A stretch of 64,000 nucleotides of DNA from Heterostelium album PN500 (taxonomy: Eukaryota; Evosea; Eumycetozoa; Acytosteliales; Acytosteliaceae): the NCBI RefSeq assembly GCF_000004825.1, contig NW_008805065.1, positions 2,046,001-2,110,000 on the forward strand, written 5' to 3'. How positions within the stretch are numbered: position 1 is the stretch's first letter; every line of letters begins with the position of its first letter. Below are positions 21,842-34,424 of the stretch, piece by piece. The notes beneath the pieces are model-generated. The model searched no databases, was not told where the DNA came from, and worked only from the letters and a program-made list of their open reading frames with translations. The translations under genes were made by a program, and so were the position numbers.

Positions 21842-22749
21842 ATGAATACAAATAAATTTAGAAATTACTATGAAGATGTTCATGGTGTAATTAAAGATAA
21901 GAAAGATGATTATGCTGAAAGAGGTGTGAGAGATCGGCCATATAGTGGTGGTAGAGGTAGAGGTGGTTTCGATAGAAACTATAGAGGAAATAGAGATACC
22001 TATAGTAATAGTAATAGAGATAGAGATAGAGATAGAGGTGATAGGAATAGTGGTGGTAGACACTATCATAACAACAGAGATAATAATACTAGCAATAATA
22101 ATAGATCGATATCAAAGAGTTATCAAGGTTTTAAGAATACTATGCTGTCAAGGCATCATGGTAGTGGTGGTGGTGGTGGAAATAGAGGTTATGATGGTGG
22201 TGGAAAACATAAAGTAATAACTTCATTCGTAAATATCTATAGAAAACACTAGTTCATCATGATGTAGATCATACAATTAATAATGTTAATAATCATATTG
22301 AATCGATACATCTGTATTGTATATATATTAATAGCACGATGATAGAACACCAAGTAGTTTCAATAAGCGTAGTAGTAACAACAGTTCCTATAGACAAAGA
22401 CAAGACATTGGAATCGATCAGAATCTACAATGGAATCATGATAGATTTGTAAGTTTAATGAGAAAGAGAGAGAAAGAGAATGAGAGAGAAGAGATAGTAG
22501 CGATATAATCTTGAACTCAATAACTTATCGAATCAAAAATTATCATTTTAGATTCCGAATGATAAAGATGAAGATCATGATAATTTAGATAGTAAAGATT
22601 TTTCAGATGAAGAGGAAATTGATAATTATCACAAAGATGAAGAAGATGATGATGAATCAGATAACAACCGAGATCGTCATCGTAATAGATCAAGTGACAT
22701 GGACACTGGTGATGAAGATAATCTAGAAGAAGGAGAGCAAAGAGATTAG
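21842..22749 (+). CDS. RGG/RD-rich, acidic-tailed putative RNA-binding protein
   Basis: Three exons, 21842-22213, 22335-22448 and 22552-22749, all phase 0, 227 residues. The N-terminus (MNTNKFRNYYEDVHGVIKDK) is followed by GGRGRGGFDR, RNYRGNR, RD/DR repeats and Gly tracts (residues 35-120), then a Ser/Asn/Gln-rich part and an Asp/Glu-rich tail ending EDNLEEGEQRD. RGG and RD repeats usually bind RNA and are arginine-methylated. No folded domain is recognised. Both introns have good GTAA...TAG/TTTAG ends; reading through the first would end the protein 12 codons later. A role in mRNA processing or export is a guess. Confidence 0.75.
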
Positions 22750-22886
22750 ATCAAAATAAACTTAAACTTTGGGTTCAATCAATATAAATATATTAAAGTG
22801 TTATACATTTATTAATAGTTAATTGTAAGTTTTCAATTTTAATAATTTTTTTGTGTTTTTGGATAAACTTTGAATTGAATAGATAA

Positions 22887-22949
22887 GTTATGTAATAAAA
22901 GTTAATAATATTTATTAAAGATCGGACAAATAAATATGGATGTTCTATA
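22887..22949 (+). repeat. Inverted repeat arm A
   Basis: Includes AAATAAATATGGATGTTCTATA and matches the reverse complement of 23430-23489 over about 60 bp, with a few mismatches (for example GATCGGACAA against GAACGGATAA). Spacer about 480 bp. Could be a MITE-like remnant or the result of a local inverted duplication. Confidence 0.75.
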
Positions 22950-23429
22950 GCAATTGATCTTTGGATAATTGTTTCAAATTTTGTTCTTGACTGCATCACC
23001 AGTGGTTAAAAGTGACAAAGCATTATTCATTTGTTTGATAAATAATTTTGAATATTAATTAATTTGTCATAGAAATGACAAATAAAATTATTAAGATGAA
23101 GGTATTTAATTTTCATACCTTTTCAAAACAATATTGCAGAGTATGTATGTATTAATAATTATAAATAATTGGAATAAATAAAAAATAATTTAAAAATTTA
23201 TAATTACCTTTAAGATGTGTTAGATGAAGATTATATTTTCAACAAAATTTTAGAAAATAAAAAAAATAAATTTTCAACTTTAATTAAATATTTTACTTTT
23301 TCTCGTCTCACCTGCAGATTTGAATGCAACTTGTGTGAATGTTTCTCAATTGCATCTGAGTATAAATATTGAATTTATTATATTATAATAATAATAACTA
23401 ATATTTTGTATATTTCTAAAGTGTTTAGA

Positions 23430-23489
23430 TATAGAACATCCATATTTATTTATCCGTTCTTTAAATTATTAACTTTTATTGACATAACT
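23430..23489 (-). repeat. Inverted repeat arm B
   Basis: Reverse complement of 22887-22949: ATAGAACATCCATATTTATT, then TATCCGTTCTTTAA and the AACTTTTATTGACATAACT end. No transposase is seen between the arms. Confidence 0.75.
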
Positions 23490-24128
23490 AACTAAAAATA
23501 AATGATTATTGATTTGGAAAAAAAAATAATAAATGTTAATAATCGATTATTAATGCAAAACATTTATATTACTATCAATTTTCAATCACGTGATATACAA
23601 AAAAATAAAAAAATAATCTAAAATTCAAATATATACACCCTTCAAAGGGTGGATATTTATATTTAAGATAATATAGATGATATACCACACTAGTTAATCA
23701 CAGGTTTCGATCAGTCTACTTTGAAAGAACATATAACACTTGAATATTCAAACTTTAAGTTTCTTTGTATTCTATTTCTTTTACTCCAGAGATTTCTATT
23801 TTTAAATAACATTTGTTTAAATTTATGATAATTAATTTTTTTAAAGTTTGATTTTACATTTGATTCAAATACATAATATTTGTAAATTAATACAAATTCT
23901 CCATTTATTGATATTAACTCTATGTAGATAATTATGACAAAGTAATTTTATGTTGTTTTTTTGGTTAACAAAAATTTTTATTAATATTAATTTATGATAA
24001 AAAAAAGTGTGTTTTGGTGTGTATGTTGTGTATGTTGATATAAATTGGTGATCAATGAGCAATCGAGTAATCTAACCAATTGAAAGAATATAGAAAAATC
24101 AAAAAAAAAACTAGATTCTTTTTCACAT

Positions 24129-24933
24129 TTAAAGGACTGCCAATAAGATTAAGAGTAGACCAACAAAGGCAGTTGGAATGAGTTGTGAGGCAGCACCAGT
24201 GGTACCGGTAGTGGCGGTGGTTGAACTGTTGGCAGTTGATGGAGTACCGGTGGCAGAGGTGGCCGATGCCGATGAGGTTGGTGAAGAGGTGGTGTTTCCA
24301 GTTGGGCTGCCAGAGGCACCGGTGGTGGCGTTGTTGGTTGGTCCACGGACGGTCAAAAGGGCTCTACCGTATTCGACGGTTTGCTCAGAGTAGGTGACGT
24401 AAATGGTTCCATTACCAAGGTTCGATGAACCCAAGACGTCAGAGACGATCTTGGCATTGGCTTCGGTGGTGTTGAGTGAACCGACACAGGTGAGACCGGC
24501 AGCGCTAGTAGTGAAGGTGGCACATGGGAGATCGATGTTATCGGTTTGACCGAGTCCGTGGAAAGTGAAGGCATATGTACCGGAAGCAGGAACAGTTTGG
24601 TTGTGTACAACTATAATGGTGTAATTGAGTCCAAATGGTGGATTGTAATTGGTAATATCGAGATTGGCAGTTCCAACATTTTGATTTGCAGTGGCACCAG
24701 CAGTGGAGTTGGTCATAGTACCAATATAATTTGTTACAGTTGGAGATTGTGCATTAACTATAAAATTGTAAAAAAAAAATAAAAAAATAAAAACAATGTT
24801 AATAGGTTTTATTTACAAAATTGTGACAATTCCAACCTCCATATTTTTAGAAAGTATTAGAATTCTTTTGGAAATATTAATATTTATAATTACCAATAGC
24901 TAATGATAATAAAATGACTAATAAAAATCTCAT
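24129..24933 (-). CDS. Secreted, probably GPI-anchored Thr/Ser-rich surface protein
   Basis: Two minus-strand exons, 24933-24894 and 24757-24129, 222 residues. The first exon gives the signal peptide MRFLLVILLSLAIV-NAQ. The mature part is a beta-rich looking domain of about 115 residues (LDITNYNPPFGLNYTIIVVH, GTYAFTFHGLGQ, CATF...LTCVGS with two Cys) with several N-glycosylation sequons. A Thr/Ser/Gly/Ala mucin-like stalk and a hydrophobic C-terminus (LIPTAFVGLLLILLAVL) follow, typical for GPI attachment. Dictyostelids use such proteins in cell contact and sorting; I cannot match it to a named family. Without the first exon the ORF begins at an internal Met and lacks the signal peptide. Confidence 0.82.
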
Positions 24934-27087
24934 TTTTCTATAATTTTCTTGTGTATATATATATGAATAGATAAATAATAATTCTAAAATTGTAGTTGGT
25001 TGGTTTGTTGTATAATATTTAAATATATAAAAATGTAGAAATGTTATATGTTCTTGATTATTTATTTATTCTGAATTGATGAACTGAAGTGAATGAATTA
25101 TTTCAGAATAGCATTTATATACATCGGTGTACCAACTTCATTTAGTCTTCAAAAGAAAATAAAAAAAAATATTAAATAATTTAATTTGAATGTTTGTTTG
25201 TTGGCGGTAAGGTAGTGTGTGTAACAATCATTTAATTTTATAAACACATCATTTCATTTATCCATTTTCTTTGTTGTTGCAGGTGCATATATTGTAGCGT
25301 TTTTTTGAAATTAAATTATAGAGAGAACAGAAGTAAGTAAGTGCTTTACTGTATACTAACACCAAATACTTATTAGCACCATCACCACCTGTAAATTTAT
25401 TGTTAAAAACACAGCAATAACAATAAAGAAACTCATGTGCTGTGCTTTGCAATGCAATAACATTCCATTCTATGATGATTTCCATATTTATATTAAAACA
25501 TTTGAAAATATAGTAAAAAGGCGAGAGATCATGACACAAGTTCATTCACACACCTTACAATCAACAACAACATTCTTCTTCATATAGATTTCAATGAGTG
25601 GAGTGGGCGTGTGTGATGTTACTGCTTCATTATAAGTTTAGCTCTCAGAGTGAGTGAAACAAATAATAAATTATAAATGGATCAAAACAGGTAAAGAATA
25701 AACATATTTTGTATGAAAATACATACCACACACCACTGTGCTACAACAAATAAATTACCCACCACATTTTAACAATCTATCAGTAGTGAACTTGTTGTAT
25801 AAAAAAAGTGTGGGTTCACGACAAAGAAATTAAAAATATAATATTATTTTTTTTTAAATATAAATAACAAACACCATCTTAACTGATTAGATTAAGTTGT
25901 AAAAATATATTGGTGTTCATATGCCATTATCATATTAATTCTGTGTGTTCCTACCACTACTACTAACCAACACACACACACAATGACCACACCACTACAG
26001 GGTGGGTGAATTAATAAAAAATAAAAAATAAAACACATCAACAAGACAATATGATCATCATGTTATTTTATTTTATTGTTCAAGTTTAATGCAATGCTGG
26101 GTGCAGTAACAAAAGTGCTAAAAATTATATAACTTTGTAATATATTTTTAAATAAAACATGCAAGACCAAATAAAAATAGTTTATATTTTTAATCTTGAT
26201 TGAATCACAACACAATTTTTAGTAGTAGTGTGGAAAAATGATCATATATTCATTTCCTTTTTTGTAACAATGTAGAGAATTATAAATATTATCTAACTAG
26301 CAGATGGAGTTTAATTAATTGGTGTTTGCAATTGGTTAGATGATGATTAGAGTGTCTTTTGTTTTTAAAATAAAGGTTTTCATCGATCACCCAATCATTG
26401 TAATTATTATAATGTGATCATGCTATATCCCGATTAATCAACAAAAGTCAAACAAACGAACAACTCTATTTTGACTTTGGTGAAGAGGGAATAATATTAA
26501 GATTTTACTTTGTTGATACTTGTCTCTTCTTCCTATTATTTTAGTCTCTCTAGTTGATCAGTTATTCGTTTATATATTATAATAGAAAGTAAGATGTTGT
26601 CAAGGATGTGCATCTTTTGCATTAATAGTTAAATGCTTATAGGTGTGATTTATTGGTTAAAAAACGAGGATTATATTGTCTTTCTATCGCTATCACAATA
26701 TTTACTTTACTTTTTGAGAATAATTTTTTAAATAAGAAAAAGAAATTAAGAAAATAATATAACTTATTTTCTTTTATTATCTCCAATAATTTATAAATCA
26801 CTCAAAATAATAAAGATCTTGAGAATTTTTTTTTTCAGATATTTCGATCAAACAATGATATCAATTCTCAGATTTGCCAAAATTCATGACCAGGATAGGC
26901 GTTTTTACACAATCATGACAAATTAATTTGACCATTTGAGCCAAGTGATTTTTTAAAATAATGTACTTAATAAGCAAGTTGGTCGGAACCATCAACATTA
27001 AGTTTTATTTCTTTTACTAAAGAATAATAATAATTTTAATTTTATCTGTCTTTTAAATCTATATCTGACACACAAAGAAACATATCA
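24934..27087. other. Intergenic, CA/GT-rich, likely regulatory
   Basis: About 2.15 kb without a supported gene. It has CA/GT-rich segments (25205-25222, 25600-25615, 25965-26010) like those before the zinc-ribbon gene. From about 26268 onward it is homologous to 28629-29400, the upstream part of the duplicated carrier unit. Confidence 0.55.
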
Positions 27088-28306
27088 ATGTCACAAGACA
27101 AGAAACAAATTACATTTTTTAAGAGCTTCTTAATCGGAGGTACTGCTAGTTGTATCGCAACAACAATTGAAGCTCCATTTATAAATGCCAAGTATTGGGT
27201 CAAACTTCCTGTATATGAACTGAGCAAGAGTTACTCTGAAGTTTTGGTCAGTGTCATAAAGAACCATGGTATCTTGATTTTCTGGTAACTATTTAATATG
27301 CACCTAGAAAGACAATCATTTACTAAAATGGATTAAATTAACATTTTCCAAACTATAATTATTTTTATTCTTTTTTTAGGAGAGGTAATGTTAAAAATAT
27401 TATTAGAAAATTACCGTCCCAATCATTGAGCTTTTCCTTCAATGAAGAATATAAGAGATTATTTGTTGGGTGGTTGTTCTCCGAAACAAGAATCAGTAAA
27501 GTTTTTCATTGGTAGCTTGATGGCTGGTGGTGCTGCTGGTGTGACATCCAGGTTCTTTGTATATCCTTTAAACAAAGCTCGTTTACGATTGGCTCTTGAT
27601 TCTTATAACTATTCTACGGGCAAGCGTCAATTCACAGGTCTTGGCAATTGTATCACTACCATCTATAAGAATGAAGGTCTGAGTGCATTCTACCGTGGTT
27701 TCGGTCTGTCTGCCACAAGTACCTTAGTATACAGTGCCGCTTTCTTTGGTGGTTACGATTCAGCCAAAGGATTGCTCCTCAGCGATCCAAAGAATGCTAA
27801 CTTATTACAGAGCTGGGCAATAGCACAGGTTGTCACTACTGTTGCTGGTGTCGCATCTCACCCATTCGATATGGTTATGACTCGTTTGCATAGGGATTCT
27901 TCTAATAACGATAAACTCTACTCTGGTGTTGTTGATTGCTATAAAAAGATTATTAAAAGTGAGGGTGCATATACATTGTTCAGAGGTGCTTTCACCAATT
28001 CCATTAGAAATTCGGGAGCTGCGCTTGCTTTGGTATTTTACGATCAGATTAAACGTGTTTGTATTTTTGATATGATAAAATTGAAAAGTGTTGTAAAAAT
28101 CACATAATAACACACCTTTTATTATTCATACTCATAGATGCTAGGTTTCGAAACAGCTGTTGGTAATACACTATAGATAGACAACTAAAGAATGAGTGAC
28201 CTTTAATATTAATGTAAAGGTGTCGAAATATAAAATAAACAAAAAGAATGCTTTATCTAAGTAAGATATGGCCATTCTCAAACTACACTACAAGAAGAAA
28301 TATTCT
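26268..28306 (+). repeat. Tandem duplication, unit 1
   Basis: Contains promoter region, carrier gene copy 1 and about 200 bp of 3' flank. It matches unit 2 in order and strand, including the upstream TATATCCCGATTAATCA stretch and the 3' GATGCTAGGTTTCGAAACAG and GATATGGCCATTCTCAAACT stretches. Confidence 0.85.
27088..28107 (+). pseudogene. ADP/ATP-carrier-like protein, copy 1 (frameshifted)
   Basis: Two exons as in copy 2 (27088-27284, then from 27380). After exon 2 joins in phase the frame reads RGNVKN...SFNEEYKRLFVG and then breaks: GTTGGGTGG here against GTTGGTGG in copy 2, one extra G near 27468. From 27442 a second frame resumes the carrier sequence (GGCSPKQESVKFFIGSLMAG) to the end. The third carrier motif is also damaged: HPFDMVMTRLH in place of YPFDMVRRRMQ. 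The C-terminus is extended by about a dozen residues (DMIKLKSVVKIT). The frameshift plus a lost substrate motif suggest a decaying duplicate; a sequencing error alone would not explain the motif change. Family: mitochondrial carrier (SLC25), closest to ADP/ATP translocases. Confidence 0.8.
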
Positions 28307-29402
28307 ATAAATGTGAGCAAGCCAAAGAATTTTATTTATTTATTCAACAAGACAACAAATTAATAATAGAAGCCTTAGATAGTATAAACTATGAACTTTC
28401 AATTTATATAAAGAAATTTCTTTTTATTTACTACGTATGATCTTTCTCAGTTAAGATGCTTGTGATTACTAACTCAGTCCTAATCCTCTTTATTGAAAAT
28501 TACTTCTTCAATGTTTACTACAGTGTGTTACGAGCCGAAGTACTCTTTTATCACGATTAATTACAACATGTTGTAATTTTGATTGGTTGATAATGTCTTC
28601 AAATTTGTTTGAACCACACTATAACCAAAACAATGTAGAATTTTAACTTGACTTTAGATAGAGTTTATTTAATTTGTGTTTACGGTTGTTTTTTGATTAG
28701 AGTCTTTTGTTTTATAAAATAAAGGTTTTTGTCAATCACCAAATCATTTTAATTATTATAATGTGCATGCTATATCCCGATTAATCAAAAAAAGTCAAAC
28801 AAACAACTCTAATTAGACTTGGTGGATATTCAGTTTCGTCTTTGTATATTATTTTAGTCTTGGTTAATAAGTATAATAGGTAAAAGTAAACGAGGAGTAT
28901 TTGTCTTTTTACTTTCGCCTTTACTTTCCGACTTCTTTAGTATACCGAGATATAATCTTTTCATTTTCATTTTCATTTTCATTTTCATTTTCTTTTATTA
29001 TTCGATTGGAGATCTTTATTCCAATAAGTTATAAATCACTCAAAATAATAAAGATCTTGAGATGTTTGATTTTTTTTAAGATATTTCAATCAAACAATGA
29101 TCATCAATTAATTAATTCTCAGATTTGCCAAAATTCATGACCAGGATAGGCGTTTTTTAAACAATTATGACAAATTAATTTGATCATTTGAGACCAAGTT
29201 ATTTTTAAAATAATGTACTTAATAAGCAAGTTGGTCGTTTATTTCAAATTTTTTTATTTAGTAAAGAATAACAGTTTGTTAATAATAATAATAATAATAA
29301 TAGATAAGTTGTTGTCAAAAATCACTTATCACTTATTATTCTTCAACAAAAACAATTTTTTTTGTCTTTTAAATTTATATTTAACTCACAAACAACATAT
29401 CA
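28108..29402. other. Intergenic between the two carrier copies
   Basis: First 200 bp are the 3' flank of unit 1; from about 28629 the sequence repeats the upstream region of copy 1. Near 28960-28990 it has a TTTTCA tandem run. No separate gene. Confidence 0.6.
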
Positions 29403-30616
29403 ATGTCACAAGACAAGAAACAAATTACATTCTTTCAGAGCTCCTTAATCGGAGGTACTGCTGGTTGTATAGCAAAAACCATTGCAGCTCCATTTGAAAA
29501 TGCCAGGAATTGGGTCAAACTTCCTTTGAATCATAACAAGAGTTTCTCGGAATACTTAATCAGAGTGATAAAGGACGAAGGTGTATTGATTTTTTGGTAA
29601 CTATTTAAATATGCCTCCTGATAGTATTATTAATATGGACAATGTTAACAGACTAATACGGTTTTCGAAAACCAATCTTATTTTTATTCATTCTTTTTTT
29701 TTAGGAAAGGTAATCTTAGAAGTGTTATTAAATACTTTCCTTTGCAATCGTTGAACTTTTCCTTCAATGAAGAATATAAGAGATTGTTTGTTGGTGGTTG
29801 TTCCCCGAAACAAGAGCCAGTAAAGTTTTTCATTGGTAGTTTGATGGCTGGTGGTGCTGCTGGTGCGACATCGATGCTCTTTGTATATCCAATGGAATAT
29901 GCCCGTTTTTCGTTGGCTGTTGATACCTATACTGTAATCCCGAGTAAATTCAAAGGTCTTGGCAATTGTATCTCTTACATCTACAAGAATGAAGGTGTGC
30001 GTGCATTCTACCGTGGTTTTGGTCTGTCTGCCACAAGTGGCTTTGTATACCGCGCCACCTTCTTTGGTGGTTACGATTCAGCGAAAGAACTGCTCCTCAG
30101 CGATCCAAAGAATGCTAACATCTTACAGAGCTGGGCAATAGCACAGGTTGTCACTACTGTTGCTGGTATCGCATCTTATCCATTCGATATGGTTCGTAGA
30201 CGTATGCAAATGCAATCTTATCGTAAAGATAATCGTTACACTGGCGCTGTTGATTGCTACAAAAAGATCGTTAAAAACGAAGGTGCATCTACATTGTTCA
30301 GAGGTGCTTTCACCAATTCCATTAGAAATTCAGGTGCTGCGCTTGCCTTGGTATTTTACGATCAGTTTAAACATGTTTGTATTTTTGAAAAATAATGAAA
30401 CCATATTATAGAAAAAACAACATAATAACACACTCTCATTTCACTATTCACATTCACACAGATGCTAGGTTTCGAAACAGCTGTTGGTAATACACTGTAA
30501 ATAGACAATAATAAAGAATGAGTTGTCGAAACACAATTAATTGGCATTCATAGGAATGCTTTATCTAAGTAAGATATGGCCATTCTCAAACTGCGACAAA
30601 AAAGAAGAAATATTCT
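28629..30616 (+). repeat. Tandem duplication, unit 2
   Basis: Direct repeat of unit 1 with carrier copy 2. Similarity in non-coding flanks, not only in exons, shows a segmental duplication rather than an old gene family. Confidence 0.85.
29403..30395 (+). CDS. ADP/ATP-carrier-like mitochondrial carrier, copy 2
   Basis: Two exons, 29403-29596 and 29705-30395, in phase, 294 residues, the normal length of the family. Three tandem carrier repeats: the first with APFENARNWVKL, the second with YPMEYARFSLAVD, the third with YPFDMVRRRMQMQ. Other ADP/ATP-carrier hallmarks are NFSFNEEYKRLF, GFGLSATSGFVYRATFFGGYDSAK and DPKNANILQSWAIAQVVTTVAG. The signature RRRMMM of true translocases reads RRRMQM here, and the first repeat lacks the usual acidic-basic pair order, so substrate range may differ. 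It should sit in the mitochondrial inner membrane. Intact, unlike copy 1 upstream. Confidence 0.9.
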
Positions 30617-30907
30617 TAATTTATTTACAAACAACAATTTATCTTTCATAAATTTTATTTTTATAAAATAAATATCTGTTCCAAATCCTAATAATCTAAG
30701 TAATAGAATTATATAACATCATCAATCAGTTGAGCATACAACAATGATAAATATACATATAATATTATATGATCTCCAAAAAATTAATTGAATAGTTTTT
30801 TTTTTTTTTTTTTTTGAAAATCAGTATTTTAATTTAACTTTACTTTTTTTTTATTATGTTTATTTATTAAATTGATAAATTGTTGTTACATTGTTGTTAT
30901 ATTTTAG
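30396..30907. other. Intergenic, 3' flank of carrier copy 2 and promoter of sec15
   Basis: The first 220 bp repeat the 3' flank of copy 1. The remainder is AT-rich with a T17-T18 run near 30800, typical of dictyostelid promoters. No gene seen. Confidence 0.6.
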
Positions 30908-33900
30908 ATGTCATCTAAATCAAAAGATAAAGATGGTGTTGTAAAGACACCATCGAAATCAGATAAAGATATAAAGAAAGAAAAAAAAGAGAAAGAGAAA
31001 GAAGATAAGGAGAGAGAGAGAAAAGAGCGAAAGGAAAAAGAGAAACAAGAGAGACGCGCTGTCAAAGAGGCAAGAGCAAAAGCAAAGTCTGACAAGAAAG
31101 CCAGTAAGAAAGCGGGTCGTGATCGATCCGGTAGTGATGTCAGTGTAGACGATTACACGAGTGATACGGACACCGATCAATCATCAGATTTAACATCATC
31201 GTTAGGATCATCGAGAAACAATAACAACGGTGATTTAGATTCTCTTCTTGGAACAAGTGGTGGCGGTAACAATAACAATAGCAACAATTCACAAAGAGAA
31301 ACAGTCAACAGTACAAACAGTGGAATTGGATTGCTATCGAATAGCAACAAGAAGAATGAGGAGCAAAAGGAGAGAGAGCGCAGTGACAAGGCAAAGGAGA
31401 TGTACGACGGTGTCGACTTGTTCACGTCGGAGAACTTCTTGATTGCGTTGGCCGATACCGATCATCTCGGTCCCGCTATCAAATCGATGTTCGAATCGAA
31501 CAAGGAGAAGGAGGTGATCGATAGTCTCAATGAGTACATTCAATCAAAGGACAAGGATATCGAGAAGATCTGCGGTGACAACCACGAAGGATTCATCAAT
31601 TCGGTTACGACGTTTCTCGGCTTGAAGGAAGACAATCTAACGTTGAAGCAATCGATCATTCATCTGAATTACGAACTGCAGGAACTAGGCACAAAGTACA
31701 CCAACAAGGCCGACGAGATGCTTGCACACAAACGAACCAAAGACAACATACGCGGTACCAAAGAGATCATCAACAACTGTCAGTATGCCATACAGCTCGG
31801 AATGAAAGTAGAAGAGTTTGTAAAGAACAAACGATACTTCCTGGCAATCAAGAATATGGATCAATTACACAATGTCTATCTTAAACGTTTATCAGATTTT
31901 CAATTTGCAAGAAATATGGGTAACTATCTATACATACATAAATACACTATTAACAACATTATTAACATTGATAAATTTCAATTATTATAATAATAGATTC
32001 AAATATACCAGTTATAAAAGAGAAAATAAAGAAATTGGTAAAAGATGAATTCAATAGTTGGATGGTTGAGATCAAAGAGAAATCAGCGAAAATAGGTAGA
32101 TTCGGAATGATTCAGTCGGCAAAGAGATTGGAAAAGGAACGAGAGATCAATCCACTAAAGATTAAAACAATGTTTGGTGAGAATGAAGAGGTTTGGGATA
32201 GAATATTAGATATTCCTTACAATGTAAATACTAGTGCAATAGGATCACTCTCCTCCACTCAAACACCTCTATCACCTTCATTCGTAAGTGTAACCGATAC
32301 ATCAAAAGAAGATATCTCTCAAAGTAAGTAGTTGTTGTTTTGTTAAACAAGTTTGTTAACAAAATTGTATATGATGTATATTAACATATGTTATACTTTT
32401 GATAATAATAGAGTCACCATTTGATGAAGTAGATATAAATTTCCATCCTTTATATCAATGTTTGTTTATTTATTCTAGTTTGGGATTGTTGGAGGAATTC
32501 CAAGCCTATTATACACAGAATCGTTTGTTGCAATTCCAGATGGTTGTTCAGCCAAAGGAGTATGGTCAGGTGTGGGAGTCGTTCCTTCAGCAGATTGCCG
32601 GCTATTTCATGGTGGAGAGCAAGGTGATGGGATCGACACATCCACATCTCTCAAAGACAACCATCAACGAATGTTGGAATATGGCGCTGGTAAAGATCAC
32701 CTCGGTACTCCAAGAGTTGTTTACGCACTGCCACGACACACACTCACTCATCTCCTTCAAGAAGTTCGTTCTGGTGTTCACCAACACCCTCTCGTTCTAC
32801 TCGTATCACGTGCAACCACTGCTCTACCTGCTCGACACCATGAAGGAGCGTTACTGCCAATTCGCGATTCGCGAAGGTGTCGAGCTGTTCACACGCATTC
32901 TCGAGTCAGAGTCGAGTGTCAATCTCTACGTGGAGACCGTCGCTGACTTTAAGAGTCTGATACTTGCCAATAATCTCGCAAACAACAACAGCGGTGAGAG
33001 CGGTGAGTTAAACGATGACCAAGCGATTACAAACCAACTGCCAAAGTCATTCCCATTCTCAAAGATGGTACCGCAGTTCTACACACTCTTGAAGAAGTTC
33101 ATTGCAGAGTTCTACGAGTTCACCGACCAGCTGAGTGAGAACGAAGATTTCATCATTCGATCGACCGACACCTTGATAAGAAAGATCAACGAAGTACTCT
33201 ATAACTTCTTGACAATGTCCAGTGCAGTTCCACAAGTAATACAAATCGTTGTGAATCTCGATCATCTGCTGGTGGCATGTCAGTTCTTCAAAGAGTATCT
33301 CAATTCGTTGGTACTTGGTGACTCTAAATCCAACGACCAATCGCTAAGTTCCTCCAATAAGGTCAGTCTATCTTCATCGAATCAACTATACACCACCAAA
33401 GGTCTTGGTGAGAAACTTATCATCAAACTCTGTGAGAGAAAGATTGAAGATCTAATGTCATCGTCTGCCAACATAAATTGGTCACCAATAGCATCTGACG
33501 ATCGTCCAAGAGATTATATAGAAGGTAAAATAACTAAATCAACTAACTTTACTATAATTATTATACAACTTTATACTGATATTCATAATTTGTTTTAAAA
33601 TTATTATTATTATTATTATTATTATTAGATGTAATAACATTTTTAGAATTTAATTTACCATTTGTACAACCATTATCACATCAATTAAGAGAAGAATTTA
33701 TAACAAAAGCATTTAGAAAGATTTCAGAAACATTATCTGTATGTATAATTATCTTTTATAATATATATTAGTTTGATATATATATAAATATATTAATATT
33801 TGTTATTATTGTTGTTTCGTTTGAAATAGATTATGATACATAGTGATCAATTAAAGAAATTCAATTTATGTGGTGTTAAATGTTTTAATGCAGATCTAAA

Positions 33901-34210
33901 GAGAATAGAGGACTTTGCAAAGATAAAGGCAGATGAGAAAGATAGAACAACTACAACCAGTAGAAATCTGGTTGGATACTTCTTTGAACTCAGACAAACC
34001 GTTAATTTGTTGCTCTCTGAGAATCCAGAGGACTTTGCAGATTCAAAGATCAGATCATACAACTATAATCTATTGACAAACATACCGGATTTGATCATTC
34101 TCTTCCAAAAGTATAAAGAAGAATCAAAAGGTTTCTCTCAACCAAAGGAACAGAAAGATAGAAACAACAAAATCGCAAATGCAATTCGAAAGTTTAGAGA
34201 GATGGTATAA
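30908..34210 (+). CDS. exoc6: Exocyst subunit Sec15/EXOC6
   Basis: Five exons: 30908-31919, 31997-32323, 32412-33524, 33629-33738 and 33830-34210, all in phase, 980 residues. The first 165 residues are a Lys/Glu/Arg-rich then Asn/Ser-rich low-complexity extension not found in animal Sec15. The conserved body begins near VDLFTSENFLIAL and includes NMDQLHNVYLKRLSDFQFAR, a segment like the one in Sec15 of other eukaryotes, then FHPLYQCLFIYSSLGLLEEF and the helical C-terminal domain. Sec15 is the exocyst subunit that binds the Rab GTPase on secretory vesicles and tethers them to the plasma membrane; in Dictyostelium the exocyst also serves the contractile vacuole. Introns lie between well-aligned blocks. 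Confidence 0.92.
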
Positions 34211-34424
34211 TATTATAATAATAAAAAAAATAAATATATATTTTATTTAAAAAATATTGTTCAAATAATTTAAAAAAAGTAAATTCGTTGTTTGGTAAAA
34301 TAAAAATTTTTAGTAATATAATTTTATTGAGATTGAAATAAAAAAGTTGCATAAGTCATTGGATTAGTGACATTCGTCAATATTTCAAATGATACAAAAT
34401 CGATTATCTTGAGATAAAGAGTTC

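Larger units (their letters stand above)
22750..24128. other. Intergenic with a 60-bp inverted repeat pair
   Basis: About 1.4 kb with no believable gene; ORFs here are AT-rich and shadow-like. It holds the inverted repeat described separately (22887-22949 and 23430-23489) and a CACCCTTCAAAGGGTG near-palindrome around 23637. Confidence 0.55.

Noticed and set aside
24178-24393. Open frame opposite the GPI-anchored protein gene
   Set aside because: Shadow of the Thr/Ser/Gly-rich coding strand.
25258-25545. 95-codon minus-strand ORF
   Set aside because: Composition and lack of any recognisable segment suggest chance; it lies in a promoter-like intergenic region.
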